A stretch of 64,000 nt of DNA, from contig CBDAMQ010000027.1 of NCBI GenBank assembly GCA_965197275.1, forward strand, positions 62,001-126,000, in the 5' to 3' direction. Numbering within the stretch: the first letter of the stretch is position 1; the number at the start of each line of letters is the position of its first letter. Below are positions 25,188 through 34,068 of the stretch, piece by piece. The notes beneath the pieces were generated by a model, which searched no databases, was not told the DNA's origin, and saw nothing but the letters and a program-made list of their open reading frames with translations. The translations under genes were made by a program, and so were the position numbers. The stretch is from DASCOT01 sp965197275 (GTDB lineage Bacteria > Acidobacteriota > UBA890 > WLXD01).

Positions 25188-25582
25188 ACAACTCGATGCG
25201 CAGCGTGGTTGCCGTGATCGCCGGCTACGAAGCAATGGTGGTGATCGTGATCGTGTGCACGATGATCGCCGGGCCGCTGCTGGCATCGGGCGTCATCAGC
25301 GGCGAGTTGGATCAGGCCCCGGTGCCATACCTGGCGGTCAATCTTGTCTACGGTGTGGTCGCGGCTGCCGTCGGCGGCTGGCTTGCCGCCAAGATCGGCA
25401 GCCACGCGCTGCTGGCTCACGGCATCGCGTTGGCGGCGGTGCTGGTGGTCTTGTCAGCTGCGCTGGGTTTTCAACCGCAACCGGGCCAGCCGAGCTGGTA
25501 TCCGGTCACTGTCGCGTTGCTGGGCGCGATTGGAGCGATCGCCGGAGCGCGATACAGGGCGCAGACCACCACGGCCTGCTAG
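25184..25582 (+). CDS. Small membrane protein of the HTH operon
   Basis: A 132-residue protein with four hydrophobic segments (VVAVIAGYEAMVVIVIVCTM, LAVNLVYGVVAAAVGGWLAA, LLAHGIALAAVLVVLSAALG, PVTVALLGAIGAIAGA). GTG 25184 overlaps the SRPBCC stop, so translation is coupled. Last gene of the operon; it meets a convergent gene at 25579. Family unknown. Confidence 0.7.
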   Translation: MNNSMRSVVAVIAGYEAMVVIVIVCTMIAGPLLASGVISGELDQAPVPYLAVNLVYGVVAAAVGGWLAAKIGSHALLAHGIALAAVLVVLSAALGFQPQPGQPSWYPVTVALLGAIGAIAGARYRAQTTTAC

Positions 25583-26310
25583 CTGCGCAACCCGTACAGA
25601 GCTACGGCGACGGCGGTGGCGAGGTTGAGGCTCGAGACGCCCGGCGTCATCGGGATCGAGACGCGTTGCACGGCGCGGGCGAGGATCTCTTCGCTCAAGC
25701 CGTGACGCTCGGGTCCGAATGCGAGAATCGGCGCCGCGGGCAGCTGGCAGGTGGAGATCGGTTCGCCATCGGGGTCGAGGGCGATCAGTGGCCGCGGGCT
25801 TGCCGGCAGCTCGTCGACTCGCGCCGACGGCAACGCGAACTGCAATCCTGCCGCCGCGCGCACCGCCTCTGGACTCCAGGGATCATGTTGTCCGCTGGTC
25901 AACAGGCCACATGCGCCGGCGGCGGCCCCGACGCGCACGGCAGCACCGAGGTTGCCGAGGTGGGCCGGTTGTTCCAGGAACACCAGCGGAGCCTCGGCGT
26001 TGCTGCAAGCCAGGTCTGCCGCGTCAGCCGCCGTTCGCTGCGCGATCGCGATCAGTCCCGTAGGGTGGGGCAGGGGCGCGAGGGTGGCGAACTCGGCGTC
26101 CGGAATCTCTTCGGCCCGGGCGAGGCTGGCGCGCACGTCCGGGGCGAGCTCGCTTGCCAGCGCGTCGATCTCGCCGCGACTCCTGGCCGCCATCTCGACA
26201 ATTACGGCCCCGAATCGCAGTGCGTGCTTGGCCGCATGAAACCCCTCGAGCACGACCAGCGCGGGGTCGCGGCGCGCCGACCGGTAACGCTCCATCCGCG
26301 TGCTGGTCAC
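25579..26310 (-). CDS. TrmH/SpoU-family RNA methyltransferase, copy 2
   Basis: About 243 residues. It shows the SPOUT knot with altered motifs: motif 1 HLGNLGAAVRVGAAAGACGL, motif 2 LAFGPERHGL and motif 3 VSIPMTPGVSSLNLATAVAVALY. It lacks the strict asparagine-arginine (N-x-x-x-x-R) spacing of some members but keeps NLGAAVR, so it is probably active. GTG 26310 is preferred for a GGGG box upstream; ATG 26295 is also possible. It is distinct from the copy at 14511, sharing only the family fold. Confidence 0.82.
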   Translation of the reverse strand: MTSTRMERYRSARRDPALVVLEGFHAAKHALRFGAVIVEMAARSRGEIDALASELAPDVRASLARAEEIPDAEFATLAPLPHPTGLIAIAQRTAADAADLACSNAEAPLVFLEQPAHLGNLGAAVRVGAAAGACGLLTSGQHDPWSPEAVRAAAGLQFALPSARVDELPASPRPLIALDPDGEPISTCQLPAAPILAFGPERHGLSEEILARAVQRVSIPMTPGVSSLNLATAVAVALYGLRS

Positions 26311-26376
26311 AGATCGATCCCCGCCACTCCGTTCACGGCGTGTCGAGGTATCGGCCGCCGTTCGCCGCATCAAGGC

Positions 26377-26727
26377 TCACTGGGCGCGTTGGCTCCTGCG
26401 CGCCATCCACAGCAACGCCGCCGAGACGAAGTAGAGCAGGTTGGCCAGCCCGATGCCGGCGAAGACGCTCGGTGACCCGAGCATGTACAGGCCCACCGGG
26501 ACGAACGACACCGCAAAGGCGATCAGGACGATACCCGGGCTATCGGCGATCGATCCGCCGATGGCGGCGATTGCCACTGCGATCATCGTCAGCGCCACCA
26601 GCAGGCCGGTGTTGTTGCCGGTGGTGAAGATGCGCGCCGCAAACATCATCCACAGCGCGATTGCCACGGTGCCGGCGGCGATTCCCGTAGCGCGGCCGAA
26701 TCGACGGACAAGCTCGCTCCTGCGCAT
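26377..26727 (-). CDS. Small membrane protein
   Basis: A 116-residue protein with about four hydrophobic helices (GIAAGTVAIALWMMFAARIF, LLVALTMIAVAIAAIGGSIA, GIVLIAFAVSFVPVGLYMLG, IGLANLLYFVSAALLWMA) and a basic C-terminus ARRSQRAQ. It precedes the RNA methyltransferase gene on the same strand with the frames almost touching. I see no family motif. Confidence 0.65.
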   Translation of the reverse strand: MRRSELVRRFGRATGIAAGTVAIALWMMFAARIFTTGNNTGLLVALTMIAVAIAAIGGSIADSPGIVLIAFAVSFVPVGLYMLGSPSVFAGIGLANLLYFVSAALLWMARRSQRAQ

Positions 26728-26799
26728 GTCCTGACGATATCCCCCGGTGTTCCGGGTGCCTAGCTGCAGGGATAGGCGGCCAGAGGTAGTGTGTCGCCG

Positions 26800-27255
26800 T
26801 CATCGCGTGGGTGGCGGATACTCGAGCAGCCCGGTGTGCGCGATCAGCTTCCAGCCATCCCCGACCTTGGTGTAGATCTTCCCGGCGCGTCCGAGCCAGC
26901 GGAAGTCGTTGCCATCGACATCGCGCCACAGCGTGTCGACGTCGACCACCGCCAGCCCGCCGTCGGCCTCGCTCGACACCACCACCCGTAGAGTCTGGCG
27001 ACGGTTATGCACCAGCTCGTGGGTGTCGAATAGCGCCTGCCACCCGCGCCGCCAGCGCTCAGCATCGTAGCGACCCCATTCCAGCACCCAGTCCATCGGA
27101 TCGTGCGCTTGAGCATGCGGCGGCCACGGCCAGACCATGTCGGGGTGCAGGATCGACATGAGCAGTTCGACGTCCTGCGTGTCCCAGGCGCGGGTCTCGC
27201 GATCTACAAGGTCGCGGATCGCGGCCTCGGCGGCCTGCCGACCGTCTCCTGACAT
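26800..27255 (-). CDS. SnoaL/DUF4440-like NTF2-fold protein
   Basis: About 151 residues. RDLVDRETRAWDTQDVELLM and ILHPDMVWPWPPHAQAHDPM open an NTF2-like cone fold; later DVDTLWRDVDGNDFRWLGRA and KIYTKVGDGWKLIAHTGLL complete it. Such proteins are small cyclases, isomerases or binding proteins; function is not assigned. The start has two adjacent ATG codons. It stands alone between a membrane protein and a TA module. Confidence 0.7.
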   Translation of the reverse strand: MSGDGRQAAEAAIRDLVDRETRAWDTQDVELLMSILHPDMVWPWPPHAQAHDPMDWVLEWGRYDAERWRRGWQALFDTHELVHNRRQTLRVVVSSEADGGLAVVDVDTLWRDVDGNDFRWLGRAGKIYTKVGDGWKLIAHTGLLEYPPPTR

Positions 27256-27343
27256 CACGGTGTCTCCGTCAAGGATCGTTGGTGACGATGTTATGATTAG
27301 TATCTCTTACATCATTACATCAGTCGATCCGAGATCGTTGATC

Positions 27344-27577
27344 ATGATCCGTACCCAGATCCAGCTGGACGAGGCGCAGTATCGGTTCCTCAAGGAGCGC
27401 TCACGCACGACGGGCGAGTCGCTGGCCTCGCTGATCCGGCGGGCCGTGGACCGCATGCGGCTATCCGAAGCCCCCCTGCGTGAGCGGGCCCGGAAACTCG
27501 TGGGTGCCTTCGAGGCCGACGTGGCCGATCTTTCCGCACGCCACGACGAGTACTTCGCGGACAGCGTGTCCGAGTGA
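27344..27577 (+). CDS. Ribbon-helix-helix antitoxin
   Basis: A 77-residue protein. IRTQIQLDEAQYRFLKERSR opens a ribbon-helix-helix, then TTGESLASLIRRAVDR. The C-terminal acidic tail probably wraps the PIN toxin. A TATGAT-like -10 lies about 50 bases upstream (near 27291). The stop codon is part of the first unit of a 14-base tandem repeat that separates it from the toxin gene. Confidence 0.78.
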   Translation: MIRTQIQLDEAQYRFLKERSRTTGESLASLIRRAVDRMRLSEAPLRERARKLVGAFEADVADLSARHDEYFADSVSE

Positions 27578-27605
27578 GTGTGTCCGAGTGAACGTGTCCG
27601 AGTGA
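27566..27605. repeat. 14-base tandem repeat, three copies, at the antitoxin-toxin junction
   Basis: GTGTCCGAGTGA occurs at 27566-27577, 27580-27591 and 27594-27605, each separated by 2 bases (period 14). The first copy ends with the antitoxin stop; the last contains the GTG that starts the toxin (GTGA). Two extra units have thus spread apart what was probably a 4-base overlapping stop-start. Confidence 0.8.
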
Positions 27606-28036
27606 CCGGCGTCTTCGTCGACAGCGCCGCCATCTTCGCGGCTCTGGTGCGCAACGATTCGATGCACGACGATGCGGCAGCCACCCTGGAGCGTTTGCTG
27701 CAACTGGACATCGCATTGCACAGCAGCAACTACGTGTTGTTGGAAACCCAAGCCGTGCTCCTGGCCAGGGTGGGCATCGACGCGGCCCGGCGAGTCGAGC
27801 ACGACCTCCGCCCGGTGCTGCGACTGACGTGGATCGACGAGACCCTGCACGACCGTGCGTCTCGACGATTCGACCTGCGTGGGCCCCGTGGCCTCAGTTT
27901 GGTCGACTGTACGAGCTTCGTCGTAATGGAGGAGCTCGGCCTGCGCCACGTCTTCACCTATGACGCCGACTTCTCGGCCGAGGGGTTCACGACCGTCGGC
28001 CAGCCCGACGAGCTTGGCGAGCTGAACGACGGCTGA
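27602..28036 (+). CDS. PIN-domain toxin (VapC-like)
   Basis: A 144-residue PIN nuclease. Acidic residues: VFVDSAAIFAAL near the N-terminus, a glutamate in VLLETQAVLL, and aspartates in SLVDCTSFVV and FTYDADF. It follows its antitoxin gene. The start could be GTG 27602, giving MTGVFVDS, or a GTG within an upstream repeat unit at 27578 that adds 8 residues; 27602 matches family N-termini better. Intact frame. Confidence 0.8.
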   Translation: MTGVFVDSAAIFAALVRNDSMHDDAAATLERLLQLDIALHSSNYVLLETQAVLLARVGIDAARRVEHDLRPVLRLTWIDETLHDRASRRFDLRGPRGLSLVDCTSFVVMEELGLRHVFTYDADFSAEGFTTVGQPDELGELNDG

Positions 28037-28215
28037 GCAGCGGCTTGAGGTATCAATGCCGCGCAGCCCGAATCGCGGCCAGACTGTTACCGCGCTACTG
28101 CGAGAAAAGTTGAAGGGTTTCTCCCCCCGTTGTCGTTACTCCTAGTAGAGGCAGGGCTGCGACTGGCACGAGAACGCACCCGCGGCCGCTGCCCTCCTAG
28201 TCCGTGGAGGCGACG

Positions 28216-31200
28216 ATGCGGTTCACACAGGGTCTGTGCTGTTCTCGGAAGCGAATTGCTCGCGTCGCCGCGTTGTCGGCTCTCGTGCTCGTCATGGGGA
28301 CGGCCGCCGCGGCTGATGCCGGATCCTGGGTGGAAAACCCCGATGGGACGGCCCCCCATGTTGCCGTCGTCGCGGCCCCGGTAGCGACGGGCGACGCGTA
28401 CGCCACGGTCCAAGACGTTCCGTTGGTCATCCCCGAGCCCGGCCCGCCTCCGACCCCCGGGGTGCTCGACAACGACAACGACCCCGACGGCGACATGATG
28501 ACCGCCATGCTGGTAAGTGGGCCGACACCCTCGGGGACGCTCACGCTCAACGCCGACGGCTCGTTCAACTTCACGCCGCTGGCGGGGTTTGTCGGTCCGG
28601 TCTCGTTTACCTACAAGGTCCAGGCCGGCGGGCAAGACTCGAATGTCGTGACGGTGGACATCGCCGTGAATCCGGTCCCGGTCCCGGGCCCGTTCGTGAA
28701 CACCGCCCCGGTAGCGGTTAACGATGCGTTCGCGGTGGACGAGGGCGTCGCCAAGAGCTTCACCGGGAACCTCACCCCTGCCGGGGCGCCGGCTCTGGGT
28801 CGGGGCATGCTCAGCAACGATACCGACGTGGACAACGATCCGTTGGGAGTGGTGACTCCCCTGGTCACCCAGCCGAAACGCGGCACCGTAACGCTGCTTC
28901 TCGACCCGACCGGGACCTTTCCAGATGGGGCGTTCACCTACACACCTGATCCCAACTTCCCGGACTACAACGGATCCGATTCGTTCAAGTACAACGCACT
29001 CGACGGATTCGATCCTTCCAATACCGCCACGGTGAACATCACCATCAACCCGGTCAACGATCCCCCGATTGCCGTCGACGATCCTTTCTACACGGTCGCT
29101 GAAGGTGGAGAGTTTGTGGCGAACGGACTGCGCCAGCGGGCTGCCGGCACGAAGGCAGCGATCAATGGAGTGCTGGTGAACGATACAGAGGTTGACGTCG
29201 GAGACACCTTGAAAGCGTTTTTGGGTACCGGCCCCGGAGAACGGGACTCTGGAAGGCGGCCTGTCCACCAACGGCACGTTCACATACAAAACTACCGACC
29301 CGGACTTCTCTGGGAAGGACACCTTCACTTACAGGGTTACCGACGGCACTGCTTCGCCCCCTGAGACGGCGACGGCGACGATCGTTGTAACCGCGGTCAA
29401 TGATGTGCCGACCGCAAGTGACGATGCTTTCGAGGTCGATCAGGACTCGCAGAAAACAATCGGGGCCGGGATCATATTCGCAAATGACGCTGATCCGGAT
29501 ACGGGAGACAAGGCGAAGCTGACGGCTCAACTCGTGGTCGGGCCCAACAAAGGACCGGAGCACGGTAGCTTGCTCCCCAATGGTGGCCTATCCAGCGATG
29601 GGTCGTTCACGTACAAGCCGAACCCCGGCTCGGTGAAGGAAGACAGTTTCTTCTACAAAGCTGTGGACCCTGCGGGGGCTGCTTCTGGCGAAGCGAAAGT
29701 GGTGATCACCGTAAAACCCAAACCCAACAAAGCACCCTCCGTCGACAACCACACGTTCGCGGCAGAAGAAGAAAAAAAACTGGAAAACACCGTGGCTACG
29801 GGCGCCACCGACCCGGATGGAGACACACTGACGTTCTCATTGGTTTCCGTATTTCCGCCGCCGCCAGGCTTTCCGCCCCACATGGTGAGCGTGAAGTCAG
29901 ACGGTGCCTTCGAGTTCACTGGCAGTAAGGACTTCGCCGGAGAAGCGTTCGTCCAGTACAAGGCCAGCGACGGCAGGGCCGAATCAATAGGGACCGTCAC
30001 GATCAATGTAAGCAACGTCAACGATAAGCCGGCGGCCGGGAAACTGAAGATCACCGGATTAGGCGAGAGCGAACGTCGGGTCTTTGACCTGAGATCTTTC
30101 GTTAACGACCCTGACCAAGGATACACGCTGAGGCTGGTTGCATCCGGATTCGGCAACCACGGCGTCCTAGAAGACCTTGGCAACAGTAAGTATGCATTCA
30201 CCTCCCATTACGACCTGTTTGGTCTGTCCGCGGATTTCTCCTTCAGCTACACCGTGTCCGACGGAAAGGAATCAGATTCTGGTTTCGTGGACCTCGAGAT
30301 CGTCCGGTGCGACGTGGCTTTCCATAAGGACGAGAAGATGGTTCTCAAAAAGGGAGGCAAATTCCAGACGCGTTTCGTCCCTAAGCCGAAGCTCTGTTCT
30401 TGGCGCTTTCTCACCGACGCCCCGTGGCTCACAGCGACGCTCGCGTCGCAGAGGGGTGTCACTAGCGGGAAAGGGCCAGCTCAGCTACTCCTCGAGGCGG
30501 CGCCGAACACCACCGGATTGGAGCGCGTTGCTTTCGTACGGGTCGTTAGAGCAAACGTCGCGGGCGGACAAATCGGAAGTTTCCTCGTCACGCAGACGGG
30601 GCGCTGCTATTTCAAGGTGTCCGTTGCGATCCAGGGCTTTCCGGCGAACGGTGGCACTAGTGACCTCCAAATGAACACTCCGTCGGGATGCACGTGGTCG
30701 GCGCGCCCGGACGACCGAGGCTCTTTCCTGCTTGTCAGCGCCCAGTCGAAGACCGGCCCCGGCAAAGTGGACTACCTCGTGGAGCCGAACCTCGAAAAAA
30801 GTAGACGCGGTGGCAGTATCCGCTTCTTCAGCTCGCTCTCTTCCACGGAGCAATGCCGCGCCCGCCACTTCGTGTTGCAAGAAGCGGACGGGAGCACGGC
30901 TCCGACGGCACCGAGACGAATGCGATTGCGGGTGCTGAAAACCGCCAAGAAAACGAACATCGAGGTGACGTGGAAGAACACGGCGAGCAACGCCACGCGC
31001 ATCTTGCTGGACTGGTGGGACCGCACAGCTGTTCCCTTCACGGTTCAACAGCTGCTGCTGGACCGGAACAGAGAAAAATACACACCTCCAAGAGTTTCAA
31101 GATGAGCCCAGAACGGCGAGTCGTTTGCTACCAGTTGTTTGCGCAGAGGTCGAACGCTCAGAACCAGGTCGAGAAATCCTTGCCGGTCAGAGCGTGCGTG

Positions 31201-31797
31201 GACATCGGCACCCTTGCCGGTCTGACACGTACCGCCGACGGAACCGCATCGTCGTCCTGGGTCGATGGGCTTTCTTATGTGACGGAGCCAGCGGAGGTGG
31301 TCGTCGTAGATCCCGGTCCGAACGCCGCTCCGGAGCGCCCAGCTGCTCGCGTCTATGCCGCGTACCAACCCTGGGGGGATCCGCAGCTCGAGACTGTGCT
31401 CGAAGCCCAGGGCTTCAACACCGGCCTCAGCCTTTTCGTGCATCCGGTGGAAGATCTGACCGCGGGCATTCCAGAGGAAACGGCGGTCGTGCTTGTCCCA
31501 TCAGCGAGCGATGGCGATCGAGGAGAGCAAATAAGCACGGTCAACAGCGCAGGTGTTCAGCGGGTGCTCAGGCGCTTCGTCGAGGGTGGCGGGAAGGTTG
31601 TGTTGCACCGCTGGTCGGCCGGCGGTGTCAGCTATCGCCTGCCCGTGCCGTCTACCGGGTCTCGGCGGTTCGCCGGCTACGACGTGTACCGTTACGGAGA
31701 GGGGATCGTGTATGCGACCGCCGAAGCGGTAGATCATCCGGAGGCAGGCCCCCTCGGTAGGCGCCTCTACCGGTTGTTGGAGCGCATCCGGCGCTGA
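28216..31797 (+). pseudogene. Large secreted cadherin-like/BACON/Fn3 protein gene with two frameshifts
   Basis: ATG 28216 has GGAGG close upstream. The product begins with a signal peptide (VAALSALVLVMGTAAAADA), then tandem cadherin-like (Ig-like) repeats with VNDPP and DNDNDPDGD linkers, two BACON domains (CSWRFLTDAPWLTATLAS, GCTWSARPDDRGSFLLV), an Fn3 domain, and a C-terminal alpha/beta-like domain (LFVHPVEDLTAGIPEETAVV, VLHRWSAGGVSYRLP). Total about 1,190 codons. A base is gained near 29218-29225 (TTTTTGGG) and one lost at the A run 31074-31078. Correcting both restores one frame to TGA. These may be sequencing errors. The C-terminal half is homologous to the broken gene at 16005. Likely surface adhesin. 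Confidence 0.72.
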
Positions 31798-31804
31798 TCC
31801 GTAA

Positions 31805-32131
31805 CTAAGGCTGGCGCTGGAACCAGCGTGCGTGCAACGGTCGACCCGCCATGCCGGCCAGTACCGCTATGGCGGCCGACGGGACGGCCACCAGGCTCTC
31901 CGGAGTCAGCGGGATCCGCGACATTAGCAGCGTTGCCAGCACCTGCCCGATGATCAGTCCGACGGGGGCGGCGAGGATGTTCCCGGAAAAGGCCGCGCCA
32001 ACGAGGCCCGTACCCGCGAGCACCAGCGCGTAGAGCACGAAGGAGCCGTGCGCCACGCCCATGGACTGCAGCACCCAGCCGACGATGAGGCCCAGCAGGG
32101 CTGCCGATGCCACGTTCGACCGCGGCTTCAT
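31805..32131 (-). CDS. Small membrane protein
   Basis: A 108-residue protein with about three hydrophobic segments: ASAALLGLIVGWVLQSM, FVLYALVLAGTGLVGAAFSG, and IIGQVLATLLMS with a later hydrophobic tail. It is convergent with the large BACON gene, 7 bases apart. No family motif seen; real coding is supported by membrane pattern and length. Confidence 0.6.
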   Translation of the reverse strand: MKPRSNVASAALLGLIVGWVLQSMGVAHGSFVLYALVLAGTGLVGAAFSGNILAAPVGLIIGQVLATLLMSRIPLTPESLVAVPSAAIAVLAGMAGRPLHARWFQRQP

Positions 32132-32200
32132 GGTTCCTCCAACCGTGGACCGGCTGCCCGTCTCATAGTGGCAGCCGCGTGAGTCGTCTGGCCGCGACGC

Positions 32201-32258
32201 TCAGGCGCCAGCAGCGATGCGCAGGAAGTTTGCCATTAGTTGATCTGGCGAGGTGGAA
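32201..32258. repeat. Left direct repeat flanking mazEF (duplicate of a glutamine-amidotransferase gene end)
   Basis: These 58 bases match the 3' end of the glutamine amidotransferase gene at 32949-33005, in the same orientation, at roughly 88% identity by eye, with one extra base and about six mismatches. The coding match includes FHLA, NFLR and AAGA and the stop. Together with the right copy it brackets the mazEF module. No other trace of the gene lies upstream. Confidence 0.75.
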
Positions 32259-32337
32259 CTGCTTGATCGGAAACTTATGGGATATTCTAGGGATATCCTA
32301 CGATATGCAGACTCAACACTCGACTCGAGGTCTGATC

Positions 32338-32580
32338 ATGCAGGTGAGCGTTGCCAAGTGGGGTAACAGTCTTGGCGTTCGCGTGCCGAAAGATATCGCG
32401 GCTCGCGTCGGCCTTCGCGTCGGTGCGCGCGTCGAGATCACTGCCGAGGACAACCGGGTCATCATCGCGGTAGAGCGACCGGTGTACCAGCTCGAGGACT
32501 TGCTCGGCGGTTTGACTCCCGAGGCGATGCACGAGGCCTTCCACTGGGGGCCGGATGTTGGTGACGAGGTCGTCGATTGA
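32338..32580 (+). CDS. mazE: MazE-type antitoxin (AbrB/SpoVT fold)
   Basis: An 80-residue swapped-hairpin AbrB protein. VSVAKWGNSLGVRVPKDIAA is the classic MazE N-terminus, followed by VGARVEITAEDNRVIIAVER and a flexible tail for MazF binding. ATG 32338. Upstream, the palindrome-like TAGGGATATCCTA (32288-32300) overlaps repeated GATAT motifs and is a good operator candidate. Its stop overlaps the TTG start of mazF (TTGA). Confidence 0.85.
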   Translation: MQVSVAKWGNSLGVRVPKDIAARVGLRVGARVEITAEDNRVIIAVERPVYQLEDLLGGLTPEAMHEAFHWGPDVGDEVVD

Positions 32581-32933
32581 GCGCCGATGAGGCGCACAGC
32601 TATGAGGCGCACAGCGGCGATCTGGTGTGGACGGACTTTGATCCCGGTGTGGGCCGCGAGCAGGGCGGCCGCCGGCCGGCGCTGGTGCTGTCGCCGGTGG
32701 CCTTCTACCGCGCCAGTCGCTTCGCGATCGTGTGTCCGATCACAGCGCACGTCCGACCTTTTGCCACCAGCGTGGTACTGCCAGACGGACTTCCGATCGC
32801 CGGCGAGGTACTGACGAGCCATGTTCGGAGCATTGATACGCAAGCGCGCCCGATCGGCTATGCCGGCGGATCCGTGCCGCCGGCCATCCTCGCCGAGGTG
32901 CGGGGCAAGTTGGCGGCGCTGATCGGTCTGTAG
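32577..32933 (+). CDS. mazF: MazF-type mRNA interferase
   Basis: A 118-residue MazF fold: GDLVWTDFDPGVGREQGGRR, ALVLSPVAFY, VCPITAHV, TSHVRSID and the C-terminal helix AILAEVRGKLAALIGL. MazF toxins cleave mRNA at short motifs. The TTG start overlaps mazE. An in-frame 15-base duplication (ATGAGGCGCACAGC units at 32587 and 32602) gives EAHSYEAHS near the N-terminus, a likely recent tandem copy. Confidence 0.85.
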   Translation: MSADEAHSYEAHSGDLVWTDFDPGVGREQGGRRPALVLSPVAFYRASRFAIVCPITAHVRPFATSVVLPDGLPIAGEVLTSHVRSIDTQARPIGYAGGSVPPAILAEVRGKLAALIGL

Positions 32934-32948
32934 GGTTCCGCGCCTGAG

Positions 32949-33005
32949 TCAGGCGCCGGCGGCCATGCGCAGGAAGTTTGCCATCAGTTGGTCGGCGAGG
33001 TGGAA
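32949..33005. repeat. Right direct repeat flanking mazEF
   Basis: The intact partner of the repeat at 32201-32258; it is the last 57 bases of the glutamine amidotransferase gene, including its stop. The repeats lie 690 bases apart with only mazEF between them. A direct repeat that duplicates a gene's 3' end is what an integrating element leaves, but simple duplication followed by loss would look the same. Confidence 0.7.
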
Positions 33006-33647
33006 GCGAGCCGCCTCCGTTCGGGCGCATCGTCGCAGGATCGCAACCGCGCTGCCGCCGAACTCCTGCAGCTCGTCGTCGTAGGCCTCGACCCACTTCG
33101 CGGCCTCGGCGGCCGAGGTCTCGAGGTGGAACTGTACGCCGGCGTGGCGGCCGCGGCGGAACGCCTGTTGACCGCCATCGAGGCCGCGCACGAGCACGTG
33201 GCCCTCGGGTGGGGGATCGAAGGTGTCGCCGTGCCAGTGGAACACCGGAAAGCTCGACGGGAAACCGCGAAGCAGCGGGTCGACCGTGGCGTTGTCGTCA
33301 ATCTCCACCTCGTAGACGCCGAGCTCGCGGTAGCCCTGGGGACGGGCGGTGCCACCGAGAAGGCTGGCGAGTATCTGCCCGCCACAGCAGACACCGAGGC
33401 AGGCGATGTCGCGCTGGATGGCTTCGCCGAGGAAGCTGAGCTCGTCGCGCAGGTACGCATGTTGGGTGGTGTCGTAGGCGCTGATCGGCGTTCCGCCCAC
33501 CAGGATCGCGTCCCACCGCTCGCCAGCCGGTATGATCTCACCGGCGTACGCCGGAACGAGCCGGTGCTCGATACCGTGAGTGACGAGGTAGTCGAGGTAC
33601 CGCCCGAATGTCTCGAGCTCGCAGTTCTGCAGCAGCAGCACGGTCAT
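32949..33647 (-). CDS. Class I glutamine amidotransferase-like protein
   Basis: A 232-residue stand-alone class I GATase. The nucleophile motif GVCCGGQ has Cys87, and the His-Glu of the triad are in VQFHLE (His174, Glu176). It begins MTVLLLQNCELETFGRYLDY, like GMP-synthase glutaminase-type proteins that lack a synthase domain. Possible role: amide transfer or gamma-glutamyl peptide hydrolysis. ATG 33647 is used; the reading frame extends to 33953 but that part is unrelated. The 3' end is duplicated upstream of mazEF. Confidence 0.82.
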   Translation of the reverse strand: MTVLLLQNCELETFGRYLDYLVTHGIEHRLVPAYAGEIIPAGERWDAILVGGTPISAYDTTQHAYLRDELSFLGEAIQRDIACLGVCCGGQILASLLGGTARPQGYRELGVYEVEIDDNATVDPLLRGFPSSFPVFHWHGDTFDPPPEGHVLVRGLDGGQQAFRRGRHAGVQFHLETSAAEAAKWVEAYDDELQEFGGSAVAILRRCARTEAARFHLADQLMANFLRMAAGA

Positions 33648-33819
33648 GGCGGGCTCGACCGTGTGTCCGCGCAAGACCGGTGTCAAGACCGGGAAGCTGG
33701 CACGGCCGGTCGGGAGGTGATCTTCGGACGCGACGCGCTCTGCGGAACCGGCGAGGGGAAGGCCGTCTGCATGGAGTGTCCGTCTCATACGGTGGCAGAT
33801 TCTGCTATGATATGCCCAT

Positions 33820-34068
33820 ATGATATCAAAAATGACAAATATTGGAGAAAATGGCAGATTAGTGATCCCCGCCGCCTTCCGGCGCGAGCTCGGAATCCGG
33901 CCGGGCGACCCGTTGGTGCTCACCCTGGAGGACGGGCAGCTGCACCTGACCACCCGTGAGCACGCGGTCGTCCGAGCCCAGCAGGCCGTTCGCGGACGGC
34001 TGGGAAGTGACAGGAGCCTGGTCGAGGAATTGATCCAGGAGCGTCGGGCAGAGGCGGGCTCGGACTAG
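33820..34068 (+). CDS. vapB: AbrB-type antitoxin (VapB)
   Basis: An 82-residue AbrB/SpoVT protein: NIGENGRLVIPAAFRRELGI, then PGDPLVLTLEDGQLHLTT, with a charged C-terminal tail. ATG 33820 or 33832. A TATGAT -10 (33806-33811) and the dyad ATATG-CC-CATAT (33810-33821 region) sit at the start, so the mRNA may be leaderless and self-repressed. The stop TAG lies in a CTAG duplicated by a MITE that now separates it from its toxin gene. Confidence 0.8.
   Translation: MISKMTNIGENGRLVIPAAFRRELGIRPGDPLVLTLEDGQLHLTTREHAVVRAQQAVRGRLGSDRSLVEELIQERRAEAGSD

Noticed and set aside
25255..26475. A 406-codon plus-strand open frame
   Set aside because: It overlaps the small membrane protein and is antisense to the second TrmH-family gene, whose SPOUT motifs are clear. 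No family features.
33648..33953. N-terminal extension of the glutamine amidotransferase
   Set aside because: The extra codons would run through the vapB promoter and start and show no homology; ATG 33647 is the natural start.
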